From an uncultured Burkholderiales bacterium (lineage in GTDB: Bacteria > Pseudomonadota > Gammaproteobacteria > Burkholderiales > Burkholderiaceae): a DNA stretch of 11,952 bases. Position numbers and translations under genes: made by a program. Of this stretch, positions 1-7,610 are shown piece by piece. How positions within the stretch are numbered: position 1 is the stretch's first letter; each line of letters begins with the position of its first letter. The stretch is from the NCBI GenBank assembly GCA_903845315.1, contig CAIMWY010000169.1, positions 1 through 11,952 on the forward strand, read 5' to 3'. The notes below the pieces were generated by a model that saw only the letters and a list, made by a program, of their open reading frames with translations, did no database searches and had not been told where the DNA came from.

Positions 1-2129
1 ACCGCCATCCGGGCGCGCACCTGCGCAAAAAGCCGGGGCGCTGGCTGGTGGCGGCCGAGTTGGTGGAAACCACGCGCCTGTTTGGCCGGGGCTTGGCGGG
101 CATTGAGCCGCAATGGCTGGAGCAGGTGGGCGGCCATGTGTTGAAAAAACAATTGCTCGACCCGCATTGGGAAAAGAAGGCCGGAGAGGTGAAGGCCCTG
201 GAGCGCGCCACCTTGTATGGCCTAGTGGTCTACAACGGTCGGCGCGTGAGTTACAGCAAAGTGGACATGGCGGGGGCGCGTGAAATTTTCATACGCGAAG
301 CGCTGGTGGAGGGCGAGCTCGACACCAAGCTGGCGTTCTTGGGCGCCAACCATAAGCTGATTGCGCAAGTGGAAGATTTGGAACACAAGTCGCGCCGCCA
401 AGACGTGTTGGTGGACGATGCCTTGATCTACGCCTTCTACGACCAGCAATTGCCCGCCGACGTGTGTGGCCTGGTCACGCTGGAGCATTGGTACCGCGAA
501 GAGGTCAAGCGCCAACCCAAGCTGCTGTACCTGAGCCGCGACGAGCTGATGCGCCACCAAGCGGCTGGCATCACCACGCAGGCTTTTCCCAAAACACTGC
601 GCATGGGCGGTGTGGATTGCCACGCCGACTACTTGCACGAACCCGGTGACACCAAAGACGGCCTGACCGTGACCGTGCCGCTGTTTGTGTTGAACCAAGT
701 CAGCGATGAACGTGCCGAGTGGCTGGTGCCTGGCATGCTCAACCAAAAGGTGCACGCGCTCTTGAAAACCCTGCACCAAAAGCCGCGCTCGCGCTTGGTG
801 CCACTGCCCGACAGCGCGGCCCGTTTGACGGCGGCCTTGTGCGAGCCCGAGGTCTTTGGCGCGGGCTCATTGACCGATGCGGTGCTGAAACTGGTGCGCG
901 CTGAAACGCAGGTGGATGTGAAACGTGCCGACTTCAAGGTAGACATGCTGGCGCCCCATTTGTTCATGAACTTTCGGGTGGTGGACGAGCATGGGCGGCA
1001 GTTGGGCCATGGCCGCAACCTGGGCGCCTTGAAAGCCGAATTGGGCAGCCAAGCGCGTGGCGCGTTTCAGGCCTTGGCGGCGTTGAAAGGTGCGGTGTCT
1101 TTGGGGGCCGGCTCTGGCGTTGGCGTTACGGCGGCGTCAGCTGACGGGGGGCAGCGGGCTCCTCATACTTCACAGAAATCGTCACCCGCTGCCCCCCATC
1201 AGCCGACATCTTCGGGTCAACCTGCGTCAAACGACAGCAAACCCCAACTCGCCGACCAACGCTACACCAGCTGGACCTTTGGCGAGTTGCCCGAGCTGAT
1301 GGAAATTGCCCGAGGTCAACAAACGCTGATTGGTTTCCCTGCCTTGGTGGACATGGGCGACGCCGTGTGTATTGAGGTGTTTGACGAGCCTGATGTAGCC
1401 GCCACCAAGCACCGCGCGGGTTTGCGCCGTTTGTTTGGGTTGCAAATCAAAGACGCGCTCAAGTACCTGGAGAAAAACCTGCCTGACCTGCAAAAAATGT
1501 CGGTCGCTTTCATGTCGGTCGGCAAGTCGCCCGATGGCTCGGGCGGCGGCACGAGCGACGAACTCAAACAACAAATTTTGGATGTGGCCTTAGACCGCGC
1601 CTTTTTGCTCGACCCGCTGCCCACGAGCGAGGCGGACTTCAAACGCCGCCTCGACGAGGGCCGTGGCCGACTGACGCTGATTGCCAACGAAGTGGCGCGC
1701 TTGGGCAACACCGTGTTGACCGAGTTTGCAGCGGCCAGCCGCAAAGTCAAAGACACCAAAATCCAACACGATGCAGTGGCCGATGCGGCGCAGCAACTGC
1801 AACGCCTGGTGGGCAAACGCTTCATCACCGAGACGCCCTACACGCAGTTGCAGCACTTTGCGCGCTACCTCAAAGCCGTGGTGTTGCGCCTGGACAAACT
1901 GCGTGCTGACCCCGCGCGCGATGCGGCCAAACTGGCCGAACTCAAACCGCTGGAGCAAAAGTATTGGCGCTTGGTGGCCGAGCGCAAAGGCGTGAGCGAT
2001 GCACGCATGCAAGAGTTCCGCTGGCTATTGGAAGAACTGCGCGTGAGCTTCTTCGCGCAAGAGCTGCGCACGCCACAACCGGTGAGCGTCAAGCGGCTGG
2101 ACAAGGCTTGGCAGCAGTTGAGTTATTGA
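1..2129 (+). CDS. hrpA: ATP-dependent RNA helicase HrpA, C-terminal part (5' end outside the window)
   Basis: This is the C-terminal half of HrpA, a DEAH-box RNA helicase of about 1,300 residues in E. coli, linked there to mRNA processing and ribosome rescue. The frame is open to the first base, so the GTG at 48 is an internal valine; the helicase core lies upstream. From about codon 1 to 60 after position 48 comes the OB-fold-type region (ELVETTRLFGR, then LERATLYGLVVYNGRRVSYS). The HrpA-specific C-terminal domain (DUF3418) follows, with LEHKSRRQDVLVDDALIYAFYD split over positions 384-449, FRVVDEHGRQLGHGRNL near 975-1025, WTFGELPE near 1272 and the terminal block LLEELRVSFFAQELRTP. All of these resemble E. 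coli HrpA as I recall it. Odd: E. coli joins the ALKG and W(S/T)FG blocks with a short linker, whereas here a Ser/Pro/Gly/Ala-rich insertion of roughly 45 residues lies between them and includes a 72-bp palindromic element. The gene converges on the P-type ATPase gene, 83 bp away. Confidence 0.97.
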   Translation, partial: RHPGAHLRKKPGRWLVAAELVETTRLFGRGLAGIEPQWLEQVGGHVLKKQLLDPHWEKKAGEVKALERATLYGLVVYNGRRVSYSKVDMAGAREIFIREALVEGELDTKLAFLGANHKLIAQVEDLEHKSRRQDVLVDDALIYAFYDQQLPADVCGLVTLEHWYREEVKRQPKLLYLSRDELMRHQAAGITTQAFPKTLRMGGVDCHADYLHEPGDTKDGLTVTVPLFVLNQVSDERAEWLVPGMLNQKVHALLKTLHQKPRSRLVPLPDSAARLTAALCEPEVFGAGSLTDAVLKLVRAETQVDVKRADFKVDMLAPHLFMNFRVVDEHGRQLGHGRNLGALKAELGSQARGAFQALAALKGAVSLGAGSGVGVTAASADGGQRAPHTSQKSSPAAPHQPTSSGQPASNDSKPQLADQRYTSWTFGELPELMEIARGQQTLIGFPALVDMGDAVCIEVFDEPDVAATKHRAGLRRLFGLQIKDALKYLEKNLPDLQKMSVAFMSVGKSPDGSGGGTSDELKQQILDVALDRAFLLDPLPTSEADFKRRLDEGRGRLTLIANEVARLGNTVLTEFAAASRKVKDTKIQHDAVADAAQQLQRLVGKRFITETPYTQLQHFARYLKAVVLRLDKLRADPARDAAKLAELKPLEQKYWRLVAERKGVSDARMQEFRWLLEELRVSFFAQELRTPQPVSVKRLDKAWQQLSY
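1136..1207. repeat. 72-bp palindromic element embedded in frame in hrpA
   Basis: Two 23-nt arms (1136-1158 and 1185-1207) are reverse complements at 21 of 23 positions; the mismatched pairs are 1139/1204 and 1145/1198. They flank a 26-nt loop (1159-1184). The core of each arm is the 13-mer GGGGGGCAGCGGG or its complement. The element is 72 nt, exactly 24 codons, so hrpA reads through it. It encodes a hydrophilic stretch (SADGGQRAPHTSQKSSPAAP plus four residues) in a linker where E. coli HrpA has only a short connection. No second copy was noticed in the window. What is seen is the inverted repeat and its reading phase. That it is a mobile REP- or MITE-like palindrome inserted at a tolerant site is inference. 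An RNA structure in the hrpA mRNA is the alternative; the two are not exclusive. Confidence 0.8.
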
Positions 2130-2212
2130 ACCTTCTTCGATGCCCTCAGCACATTTGTGAAGGGTAACGCGACACTTTTGACCACTTGCCTTTTTGTTGC
2201 GTTCGTCCGAGG
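2130..2212. other. Convergent intergenic gap with a weak hairpin
   Basis: These 83 bp separate the stops of hrpA (+) and the P-type ATPase gene (-). The only notable structure is a 9-bp stem, AACGCGACA at 2166-2174 against TGTTGCGTT at 2195-2203, with one G-T pair and a 20-nt loop. It could serve as a shared transcription end for both genes. No run of T follows the stem on either strand, so it is not a convincing intrinsic terminator. Termination may be factor-dependent. Confidence 0.25.
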
Positions 2213-4774
2213 CTATTTTGTAAGTGAATGGATGCCAAACCGCAGCCCCAACACTGCCACCAAGCTCGCAACACCTAAGCCAGCAGCAGCACCGAGTTGC
2301 CCCCAACCCAAGGGCGTAAAGCCCAGCGCGTTAGACAGCCACGGTGTGTAAATGCCCAGCAGCAGCAAGCCGACTGCGCCCGCCATCACCGCAAGGGCCA
2401 TGGGGTTGCTCACGCGCAAGCTGTGCACAAACTGCGCGGCGGGTGCACGGTTGGCCAAGATGAGCATGGCGTTGGCCACCACCAAGGTCACCAGCAGCAT
2501 CGCGCGTACCTCGGCTGTGGACAGCTCCTGTGCCACGCTGTAGCAAGCGCCAAGGGCGGCTACCACACACAGCCCTTGACCCAACGATTCCAAAATGGCG
2601 CGAGCGCCAAAGAAGGGGGCGAGGGTGTCGCGCGGTGGTTTGTGCATGACGTCGTGTTCAGCGGGTTCGTTTTCAAACGCGAGCGAGCACGAGGGGTCAA
2701 TGATCAGCTCTAGCAGTGCGATGTGCAAAGGCAGCAACAAAGGCGGCAAGGCAAACACCATGGGGACCAAGGCCAGTGCGGCAATCGGGATGTGAATGGC
2801 AAAGATGTAGGCCATCGACTTTTGCAAGTTGCCAAAGATGCGTCTTCCTAAGCGAATGCCTTTGACGATGGAGGCAAAGTTGTCGTCCACCAGTACCAAG
2901 GCGGCGGCTTCACGCGCCACGTCGGTGCCACGTGCGCCCATGGCAATGCCCACGTGTGCAGCGCGCAGTGCCGGGGCGTCGTTCACGCCGTCGCCCGTCA
3001 TGGCCACGATGTCGCCGTTGCGTTGGAGGGCTTGCACGATGCGCAGCTTTTGGTGCGGCGCGATGCGCGCGCACACGCTCACCGTTTGCATAGCTTGGCA
3101 CAGCGCCTCGTCTGACAACGCGTCAATGGCGTCGCCCGTCAAGGTGTCGCCGCTGCGCAGCCCAGCTTGCTGCGCAATCATGCGCGCTGTGGTGGGGTAG
3201 TCGCCGGTGATCATGATGACGCGGATGTTGGCCGAGTGGCAGTCGGCCACGGCTTGTGCAATTTCAGGACGCAGCGGGTCGCTCAAGCCCACCAAGCCCA
3301 GCCACTCGAAGTCAAAGTCGTGCTCGGATGTTGGCCAATCGCTGCCTTCAAAACGCCCTTGTGCCACCGCCAGCACACGCAAGCCTTGCGAGGCCATGGC
3401 CTCGATGGCCTGGGCCCACTGGGCTTGCAAGTCTGCGGGCATATGGCACAGACTCATCACGTCTTCGGGTGCGCCTTTGGCTGATACGGTGTGTACGTTG
3501 TCGCCATGGGCTTTCCACACATGCGACATGGCGCGCAAGGCGGGGCTGAGTGCGTAGGTTTGCACCAAGGTCCAGTCGCTGTGCAGGTGCTCGGTGGTGG
3601 TGAGGAACTGCTGGCCCAGTTGATGGAAGGCCGTCTCCATCGGGTCAAACGGCTCAGGCGCACTGGCCAGAATGGCGTGCTCCAACAAACCATGAAAGGC
3701 TTCGGGCAATGTGGGGTCGACGGCTGACACGCCTGCCAAATTCAGCAGCAAGGGCTGTGCGGCGGGACCGATGGCCAAGGCCGACACCTGCATGCGGTTT
3801 TCGGTCAAGGTGCCGGTTTTGTCGGTGCACAGCACCGTGGTGGCGCCCAGGGTTTCAATGGCGTTGATGCGCCGTGTCAACACACCTTCTTGCGCCAGAC
3901 GCCGTGCGCCCAAGGCCGGAAAAACCGCCAGCACCACCGGGTACTCTTCGGGCAGGATGGCCATGGCCAAGGCAATGCCCGACAACAACGCGGATAACCA
4001 AGCGCCGTTGCGCAGGCCAAGTGTCAGTACCATCGACACACACAGCGCAAAGGTGATGAAAGCCAGCACTTTGACCAGCCGCGCGGTTTGTTGTTGCAGC
4101 GGCGTTTTCTGGTCTTCGATTTGGTTCAGCGACGCGCCAATTTGCCCCACTTGCCCACGCATGCCCGTAGCAGTGACGCGCACCAGGCCTTGCCCGCGCA
4201 CCACAAACGTTCCGGCAAACACCATGGGTTGGTTGTCGCCACCGGGTGGTGGCGGCGGTGCTGTGGCCGCGTCAAACGCGGCTGCAAGTTTGCTGACCGG
4301 TACCGATTCACCGGTGAGCATGGATTCGTCCACCTGCATCTGATCCGATTGAACCAGCCAGCCATCGGCGGCTATGCGGTTGCCCTCGCTGACTTGCAGC
4401 AGATCACCCATCACGACCTCACGTGAGGCAATTTTGCAGACCTGTCCATCGCGGATAACGTCTGCAAACGGCTGGCTGAGTTGGCGCAAGGCTTCGATGG
4501 CCGCTTCGGATTTTCCTTCTTGGTAGAAGGTCAAGCCAATCACGGCATTGACAAACACAAACAGGGTGATGCCTTCGCTCAAATCCCCCAGCACCATGTA
4601 CAGGGTGGCTGCCAACACCAACAAGGCAAACATGGGCTCGCGCAGCATGCCAGCGAGCCGTTGCCAGGTGGAGCGTCGCTGCGTGGCTTGCAGTTCGTTG
4701 GGACCGTCGCTTTGCAAACGCGCTTGCGCTTGCTGGCGGGTGAGGCCGGCGATCTCTGGGGAGGGCAGTTTCAT
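2213..4774 (-). CDS. P-type cation-translocating ATPase, P2-like, substrate unknown
   Basis: An 853-residue inner-membrane ATP-driven cation pump. The N-terminal cation-ATPase domain covers about residues 1-60 and two membrane helices about 45-85. The actuator motif is TGES (154-157) and the M4 motif PEEYP (275-279). The phosphorylation site is DKTGT with Asp318, the nucleotide-binding signature KGAPE (433-437), the P-domain motifs TGD (523-525) and GDGVND (594-599). Six C-terminal helices follow. All catalytic motifs are intact, so it should be active. There is no N-terminal CxxC domain, which argues against a soft-metal P1B pump. The layout is that of PacL/Ca2+-type pumps, but the ion-ligand residues of M5 and M6 differ (IHIPI and LELIIDPS). 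A short Pro-rich insertion (APPPPPGGD, near 171-180) follows TGES. The start ATG is at 4774, 15 bp after the arsA stop, so the two genes are probably co-transcribed. No clear Shine-Dalgarno is seen. Family is certain; the transported ion is not. Confidence 0.95.
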   Translation of the reverse strand: MKLPSPEIAGLTRQQAQARLQSDGPNELQATQRRSTWQRLAGMLREPMFALLVLAATLYMVLGDLSEGITLFVFVNAVIGLTFYQEGKSEAAIEALRQLSQPFADVIRDGQVCKIASREVVMGDLLQVSEGNRIAADGWLVQSDQMQVDESMLTGESVPVSKLAAAFDAATAPPPPPGGDNQPMVFAGTFVVRGQGLVRVTATGMRGQVGQIGASLNQIEDQKTPLQQQTARLVKVLAFITFALCVSMVLTLGLRNGAWLSALLSGIALAMAILPEEYPVVLAVFPALGARRLAQEGVLTRRINAIETLGATTVLCTDKTGTLTENRMQVSALAIGPAAQPLLLNLAGVSAVDPTLPEAFHGLLEHAILASAPEPFDPMETAFHQLGQQFLTTTEHLHSDWTLVQTYALSPALRAMSHVWKAHGDNVHTVSAKGAPEDVMSLCHMPADLQAQWAQAIEAMASQGLRVLAVAQGRFEGSDWPTSEHDFDFEWLGLVGLSDPLRPEIAQAVADCHSANIRVIMITGDYPTTARMIAQQAGLRSGDTLTGDAIDALSDEALCQAMQTVSVCARIAPHQKLRIVQALQRNGDIVAMTGDGVNDAPALRAAHVGIAMGARGTDVAREAAALVLVDDNFASIVKGIRLGRRIFGNLQKSMAYIFAIHIPIAALALVPMVFALPPLLLPLHIALLELIIDPSCSLAFENEPAEHDVMHKPPRDTLAPFFGARAILESLGQGLCVVAALGACYSVAQELSTAEVRAMLLVTLVVANAMLILANRAPAAQFVHSLRVSNPMALAVMAGAVGLLLLGIYTPWLSNALGFTPLGWGQLGAAAGLGVASLVAVLGLRFGIHSLTK

Positions 4775-4789
4775 GCGGGTCTGCTTGCG

Positions 4790-6559
4790 TTAAGCGTTCA
4801 GCACTTGGTTCAAGGCAGTAATTCCAACAGGGGGTTCGGTCAAAAACGGGATGACATACAAACGTTTGGACAAGCCTTCTGCAATGCGTGCCATTTGTCG
4901 TTGCTCACCCACGAGCCGAGCCTGCAACAGTGGGTCTTTCGGATGGGCTGCCAACACCGAGCGGTTCATCACCCAGGCGAAGGGCTCAATCTTGGCGCGT
5001 CGCAAATCTTCTTGCAGCGCGGCAGCTTGCGACACAGGGGTGACTTCGGGCAGGGTCACCAACACGATGCGTGTGTAGGCGGGGTCTTGCAAGCGCATGA
5101 GGGGCGTGACCACGTTGACCGAGTTGCCACTTTTTTTCTCAAACGCGCTCAGCATCTGGCGGTGGTAAGCCCCTGCGGCATCCATCAACAGCAACGAGTG
5201 GCCGGTGGGCGCGGTGTCGAGCACCACAAAGCCGTTGCGTGCCTGTGCCACGATGTGCGAGAAGGCATGGAACACGGCCACTTCCTCGGTGCAGGGTGAA
5301 CGCAGGTCTTCGAGCAGCAAGGCGCGCTCGTTGTCGTCCAAGCCTGGCCCTCGGGCGGCCATGATTTTGTCGATGTATTTTTGGGTCTCAACCTTGGGGT
5401 CGATGCGGCTGATTTGAAGACCAGGCACTTGATCGACCAAGGTAGAGGCCAGGTGTGCGGCGGGGTCGGTGGTGCTCAGGTGCACGGTCTTGCCCTTGTG
5501 CAACAAACCCAAGGCGAGCAGGGCGGCCACGGTGGTTTTACCCACACCGCCTTTGCCCATGACCATGATCAAGCCGTGATTTTGCAGGGCTAAGTCGTCT
5601 ACCAACGCAGCGAGGTGGGGCAGCTCCGGCATGTCATCGTGGTACGGCGTGGTGGGCAGCGCGCTGGGTGTGTCATGCAGCAAGCCACGCAAGGCGGGCA
5701 GGCCCACGCTGTCGAGGGCACGCAAGGGCACGTCATCGCGCGGCAAAGCTTGCAACGCCTGGGGCATGTGAGCTAGAGCGGTTTGGCCCTGTGCCTCTAA
5801 TGCGTTGGCCACGGGGTCGTCGGGTACGCTGGCATGGAACACCCCGTTGACGATGAGGCGTTGCTGCGAGAGCCCGAGGGTGCGCAGCTCTTCGCTGGTG
5901 CGGGCGGCTTCTGCCAGGGCGCTGGCTTCTGCGCGGGCCACCAAGATCACCGAGGTGAGTGCCGGGTTGCTCAGCGCGGCCAAGGCTTGGTTGAAGCGAG
6001 CTTCTTGCATCTTCAGGCCCGAGTGCGGGCCTAAGCAGGAAGCGCCTTTGTCGTTGCCCGCCAAAAAACCGCTCCAGGCTTTGGGCAGGCTGAGCAGGCG
6101 CAGGGTATGGCCGCTGGGAGCTGTGTCAAACACCACATGGTCGTAGGCGTGGGCCCCATCGGCCAACAGGCTGGAGAACTCGTCGAAGGACGCAATTTCG
6201 GTGGTGCAAGCGCCAGAGAGTTGCTCCACCACGGTGGCGCGTTCTGCGTCGGTGGCGTTGGCCCCCATTTGTTGCACCACCCGATGGCGGTAGGCAAGTG
6301 CAGCCTCGTCGGGGTCGATGTTGACCAGCCACAGGCCTGCAACACCGGGCACTTGAACCGGATGGTTGCTGAGGGCAACACCCAACATTTCATCGAGGTT
6401 GGAAGCAGCGTCGGTGCTGACCAGCAACACGCGCTGGCCCGCGTCGGCCAGGTGAATGGCGGTGGCGGTGGACAGCGATGTTTTGCCCACGCCACCTTTG
6501 CCAGTGAAAAACAAGAAACGTGTGGGCTTGTCAAGCCAGCCGAGTGTGTGCGCAGTCAT
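4790..6559 (-). CDS. arsA: ArsA-type anion-transporting ATPase, two-domain form
   Basis: A 589-residue soluble ATPase of the ArsA/Get3 family, close in length to plasmid ArsA (583). In classical systems it binds As(III) or Sb(III) and powers the ArsB membrane channel. Two P-loop halves are seen: GKGGVGKTS (20-28) and GKGGVGKTT (335-343), each followed by a DTAP signature (DTAPSGH at 145-151, DTAPTGH at 448-454), with an interdomain linker near 295-325. The three metalloid-binding cysteines of plasmid ArsA (113, 172, 422) have counterparts in their usual contexts: Cys118 (SGACTTEIASFDEF), Cys175 (GASCLGP) and Cys423 (SPCTEEVAVF). This supports true metalloid-dependent ArsA rather than a Get3-like targeting factor. 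The start is set by the short leader before the first P-loop, as in known ArsA. No arsB, arsD, arsC or arsR lies in the window; the gene instead sits directly upstream of a P-type ATPase gene, 121 bp after the DMT gene. No clear Shine-Dalgarno is present. Confidence 0.93.
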   Translation of the reverse strand: MTAHTLGWLDKPTRFLFFTGKGGVGKTSLSTATAIHLADAGQRVLLVSTDAASNLDEMLGVALSNHPVQVPGVAGLWLVNIDPDEAALAYRHRVVQQMGANATDAERATVVEQLSGACTTEIASFDEFSSLLADGAHAYDHVVFDTAPSGHTLRLLSLPKAWSGFLAGNDKGASCLGPHSGLKMQEARFNQALAALSNPALTSVILVARAEASALAEAARTSEELRTLGLSQQRLIVNGVFHASVPDDPVANALEAQGQTALAHMPQALQALPRDDVPLRALDSVGLPALRGLLHDTPSALPTTPYHDDMPELPHLAALVDDLALQNHGLIMVMGKGGVGKTTVAALLALGLLHKGKTVHLSTTDPAAHLASTLVDQVPGLQISRIDPKVETQKYIDKIMAARGPGLDDNERALLLEDLRSPCTEEVAVFHAFSHIVAQARNGFVVLDTAPTGHSLLLMDAAGAYHRQMLSAFEKKSGNSVNVVTPLMRLQDPAYTRIVLVTLPEVTPVSQAAALQEDLRRAKIEPFAWVMNRSVLAAHPKDPLLQARLVGEQRQMARIAEGLSKRLYVIPFLTEPPVGITALNQVLNA

Positions 6560-6680
6560 AGCTGATCAGTCTAGTCCTCGGCGACGCCAGATGGTCGATC
6601 AACCGCGAGCGCACATGACCTTGGACAAACTGCGTATGAAAAATAGACGGGCCTAAGTCTCTTGCGCTCGTCGAAGCAGC
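6560..6680 (-). other. Gap upstream of arsA: probable promoter region, with a weak terminator-like hairpin for the DMT gene
   Basis: At 121 bp this is the largest gap in the minus-strand run and the likeliest place for a promoter for arsA and the P-type ATPase, though no convincing -35/-10 pair was recognised. On the minus strand a 4-bp stem (AGAC at 6660-6657, GTCT at 6648-6645) with an 8-nt loop is followed by ATTTTTC. It resembles a very weak intrinsic terminator for the upstream transporter gene. No ArsR-like operator was recognised, and the + strand reading frames here are not supported as genes. Confidence 0.25.
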
Positions 6681-7568
6681 TCAGTCGGTCGCCGCATCCA
6701 GCGCTGCTCGGCTGGGTGCGCGCTGGCTGTGCAGCAGACCCAAGCCCGCCATCACCAGCAGGGCAATGCCGCCCCAGGCCAGCAGGTTAGGCGCTTCGTC
6801 CCACAACAGATAGCCCAGCACCAAGGCCACCAACAGACCGCTGTAGCGGAAGGGGCCAATCACGCTCATGTCGCCCGCGCGCATGCTCAGGGTGAGCAAG
6901 TGGTAGGCAATGGCCAAGCAAAAGGCGGCACCGCCGAGTTGCAGCAGTTGCTCCAGCGAGATGGGTTGCCAAGGCGCCGTCAAGGTCCACAAGCCTGAGA
7001 GCAGGGTGACCATGGCCGAGGTGGAGATGGTGATGAGCAGCGAGGGCACGTGCGCAGGCACCAAGCGCGTCAGCAGGTCGCGCCCCGCATGAAACAGCGT
7101 GCCCACCACGCACAGCAAGGCGTAGGCGTTCAAGCCATGTGCATCGGGCTGGACCACCAGCAGCACGCCGGTGAAGCCCAACACAATGAAGGCCCAACGC
7201 ATGACGCCCACACGCTCGCGCAAGAAGACCACCGCCAGCAGCGTGAGAAACAAGGGTGCTGCCAAGTTGATGGCGGTGGCGTTGCCCAAGGGCAAGTGGA
7301 ATAAGGCGGTCAGGTAGGTGAAGGTGGCCGCACTGTCGAGCAAGGCGCGAATGGGCACCGAGCGCGTGCGCATGCTGCGCCATTGGGCCCAGCTGCCGGT
7401 GAGTGTGACCATGAGCAGCAGCAACAAGGTGGTGAAGGCACCGCGCACAAAAATCAGTTGCGGCGTGGGCAGGTGGCTGCTGACCAGTTTGACCAAGGCG
7501 TCGTTGGTGACAAAGAACAGCATGGCCGCCATCATGGTGACGATGCCACGGCGGTTGTGGGGGTTCAT
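6681..7568 (-). CDS. EamA/DMT-superfamily membrane transporter
   Basis: A 295-residue integral inner-membrane protein with about ten hydrophobic segments (near 8-28, 37-57, 73-92, 98-116, 123-140, 147-165, 175-196, 208-228, 237-256 and 262-280). This is the doubled five-helix EamA layout of drug/metabolite transporters. Family-like features are an Arg soon after helix 2 begins (FVRGAF), the first-repeat end LAAPLFLTLLAVVFLRERVG, and the second-repeat PFRYSGLLVALVLGYLLWDE. Members export or import amino acids, nucleobases, riboflavin or other small metabolites; the sequence alone does not decide which. It starts 42 bp after the aminotransferase stop and probably shares its transcript, so a keto acid or amino acid related to that enzyme is a reasonable guess, by context only. 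The start ATG at 7568 leaves a short basic N-terminus (MNPHNRRG) before helix 1, normal for the family. Confidence 0.9.
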   Translation of the reverse strand: MNPHNRRGIVTMMAAMLFFVTNDALVKLVSSHLPTPQLIFVRGAFTTLLLLLMVTLTGSWAQWRSMRTRSVPIRALLDSAATFTYLTALFHLPLGNATAINLAAPLFLTLLAVVFLRERVGVMRWAFIVLGFTGVLLVVQPDAHGLNAYALLCVVGTLFHAGRDLLTRLVPAHVPSLLITISTSAMVTLLSGLWTLTAPWQPISLEQLLQLGGAAFCLAIAYHLLTLSMRAGDMSVIGPFRYSGLLVALVLGYLLWDEAPNLLAWGGIALLVMAGLGLLHSQRAPSRAALDAATD

Positions 7569-7610
7569 GCGGGCGATTCAGCTCGCGCAGCTTGTTTGCT
7601 CATCGGCATG

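Noticed and set aside
1159..1184. A small RNA or recombination site in the loop of the hrpA palindrome
   Set aside because: The loop is translated in frame as part of hrpA and shows no promoter, integrase-site core or terminator features beyond the inverted repeat itself.
1227..2012. Overlapping minus-strand open frames opposite hrpA (115, 170 and 140 residues)
   Set aside because: They are complements of strongly conserved HrpA C-terminal sequence, with no start signal or family resemblance.
2166..2203. Bidirectional intrinsic terminator between hrpA and the P-type ATPase gene
   Set aside because: The stem has a 20-nt loop and no T-run follows it on either strand, so it is kept only as a weak hairpin in the gap description.
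3711..4343. A 210-residue + strand open frame antisense to the P-type ATPase gene
   Set aside because: It is rich in Ala, Ser, Thr and Arg with no recognisable motif, and mirrors the catalytic core of the ATPase on the other strand.
4481..5299. A 272-residue + strand open frame antisense to arsA and the start of the P-type ATPase gene
   Set aside because: Its composition is rich in Gln, His and Gly, as expected from the complement of GC-rich genes, with no domain recognised; both strands cannot be well-conserved coding and the opposite one clearly is.
1889..6632. The 14-mer TGGACAAACTGCGT occurs both in hrpA (near 1890) and in the gap upstream of arsA (near 6621)
   Set aside because: A 14-base match in a 12-kb window is within chance expectation, the flanks do not match, and no further copies were seen.
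6681..7568. Naming the DMT transporter RibN (riboflavin) or RhtA (amino acid)
   Set aside because: EamA proteins are too divergent in substrate to name from sequence alone, and no riboswitch or riboflavin gene is nearby.
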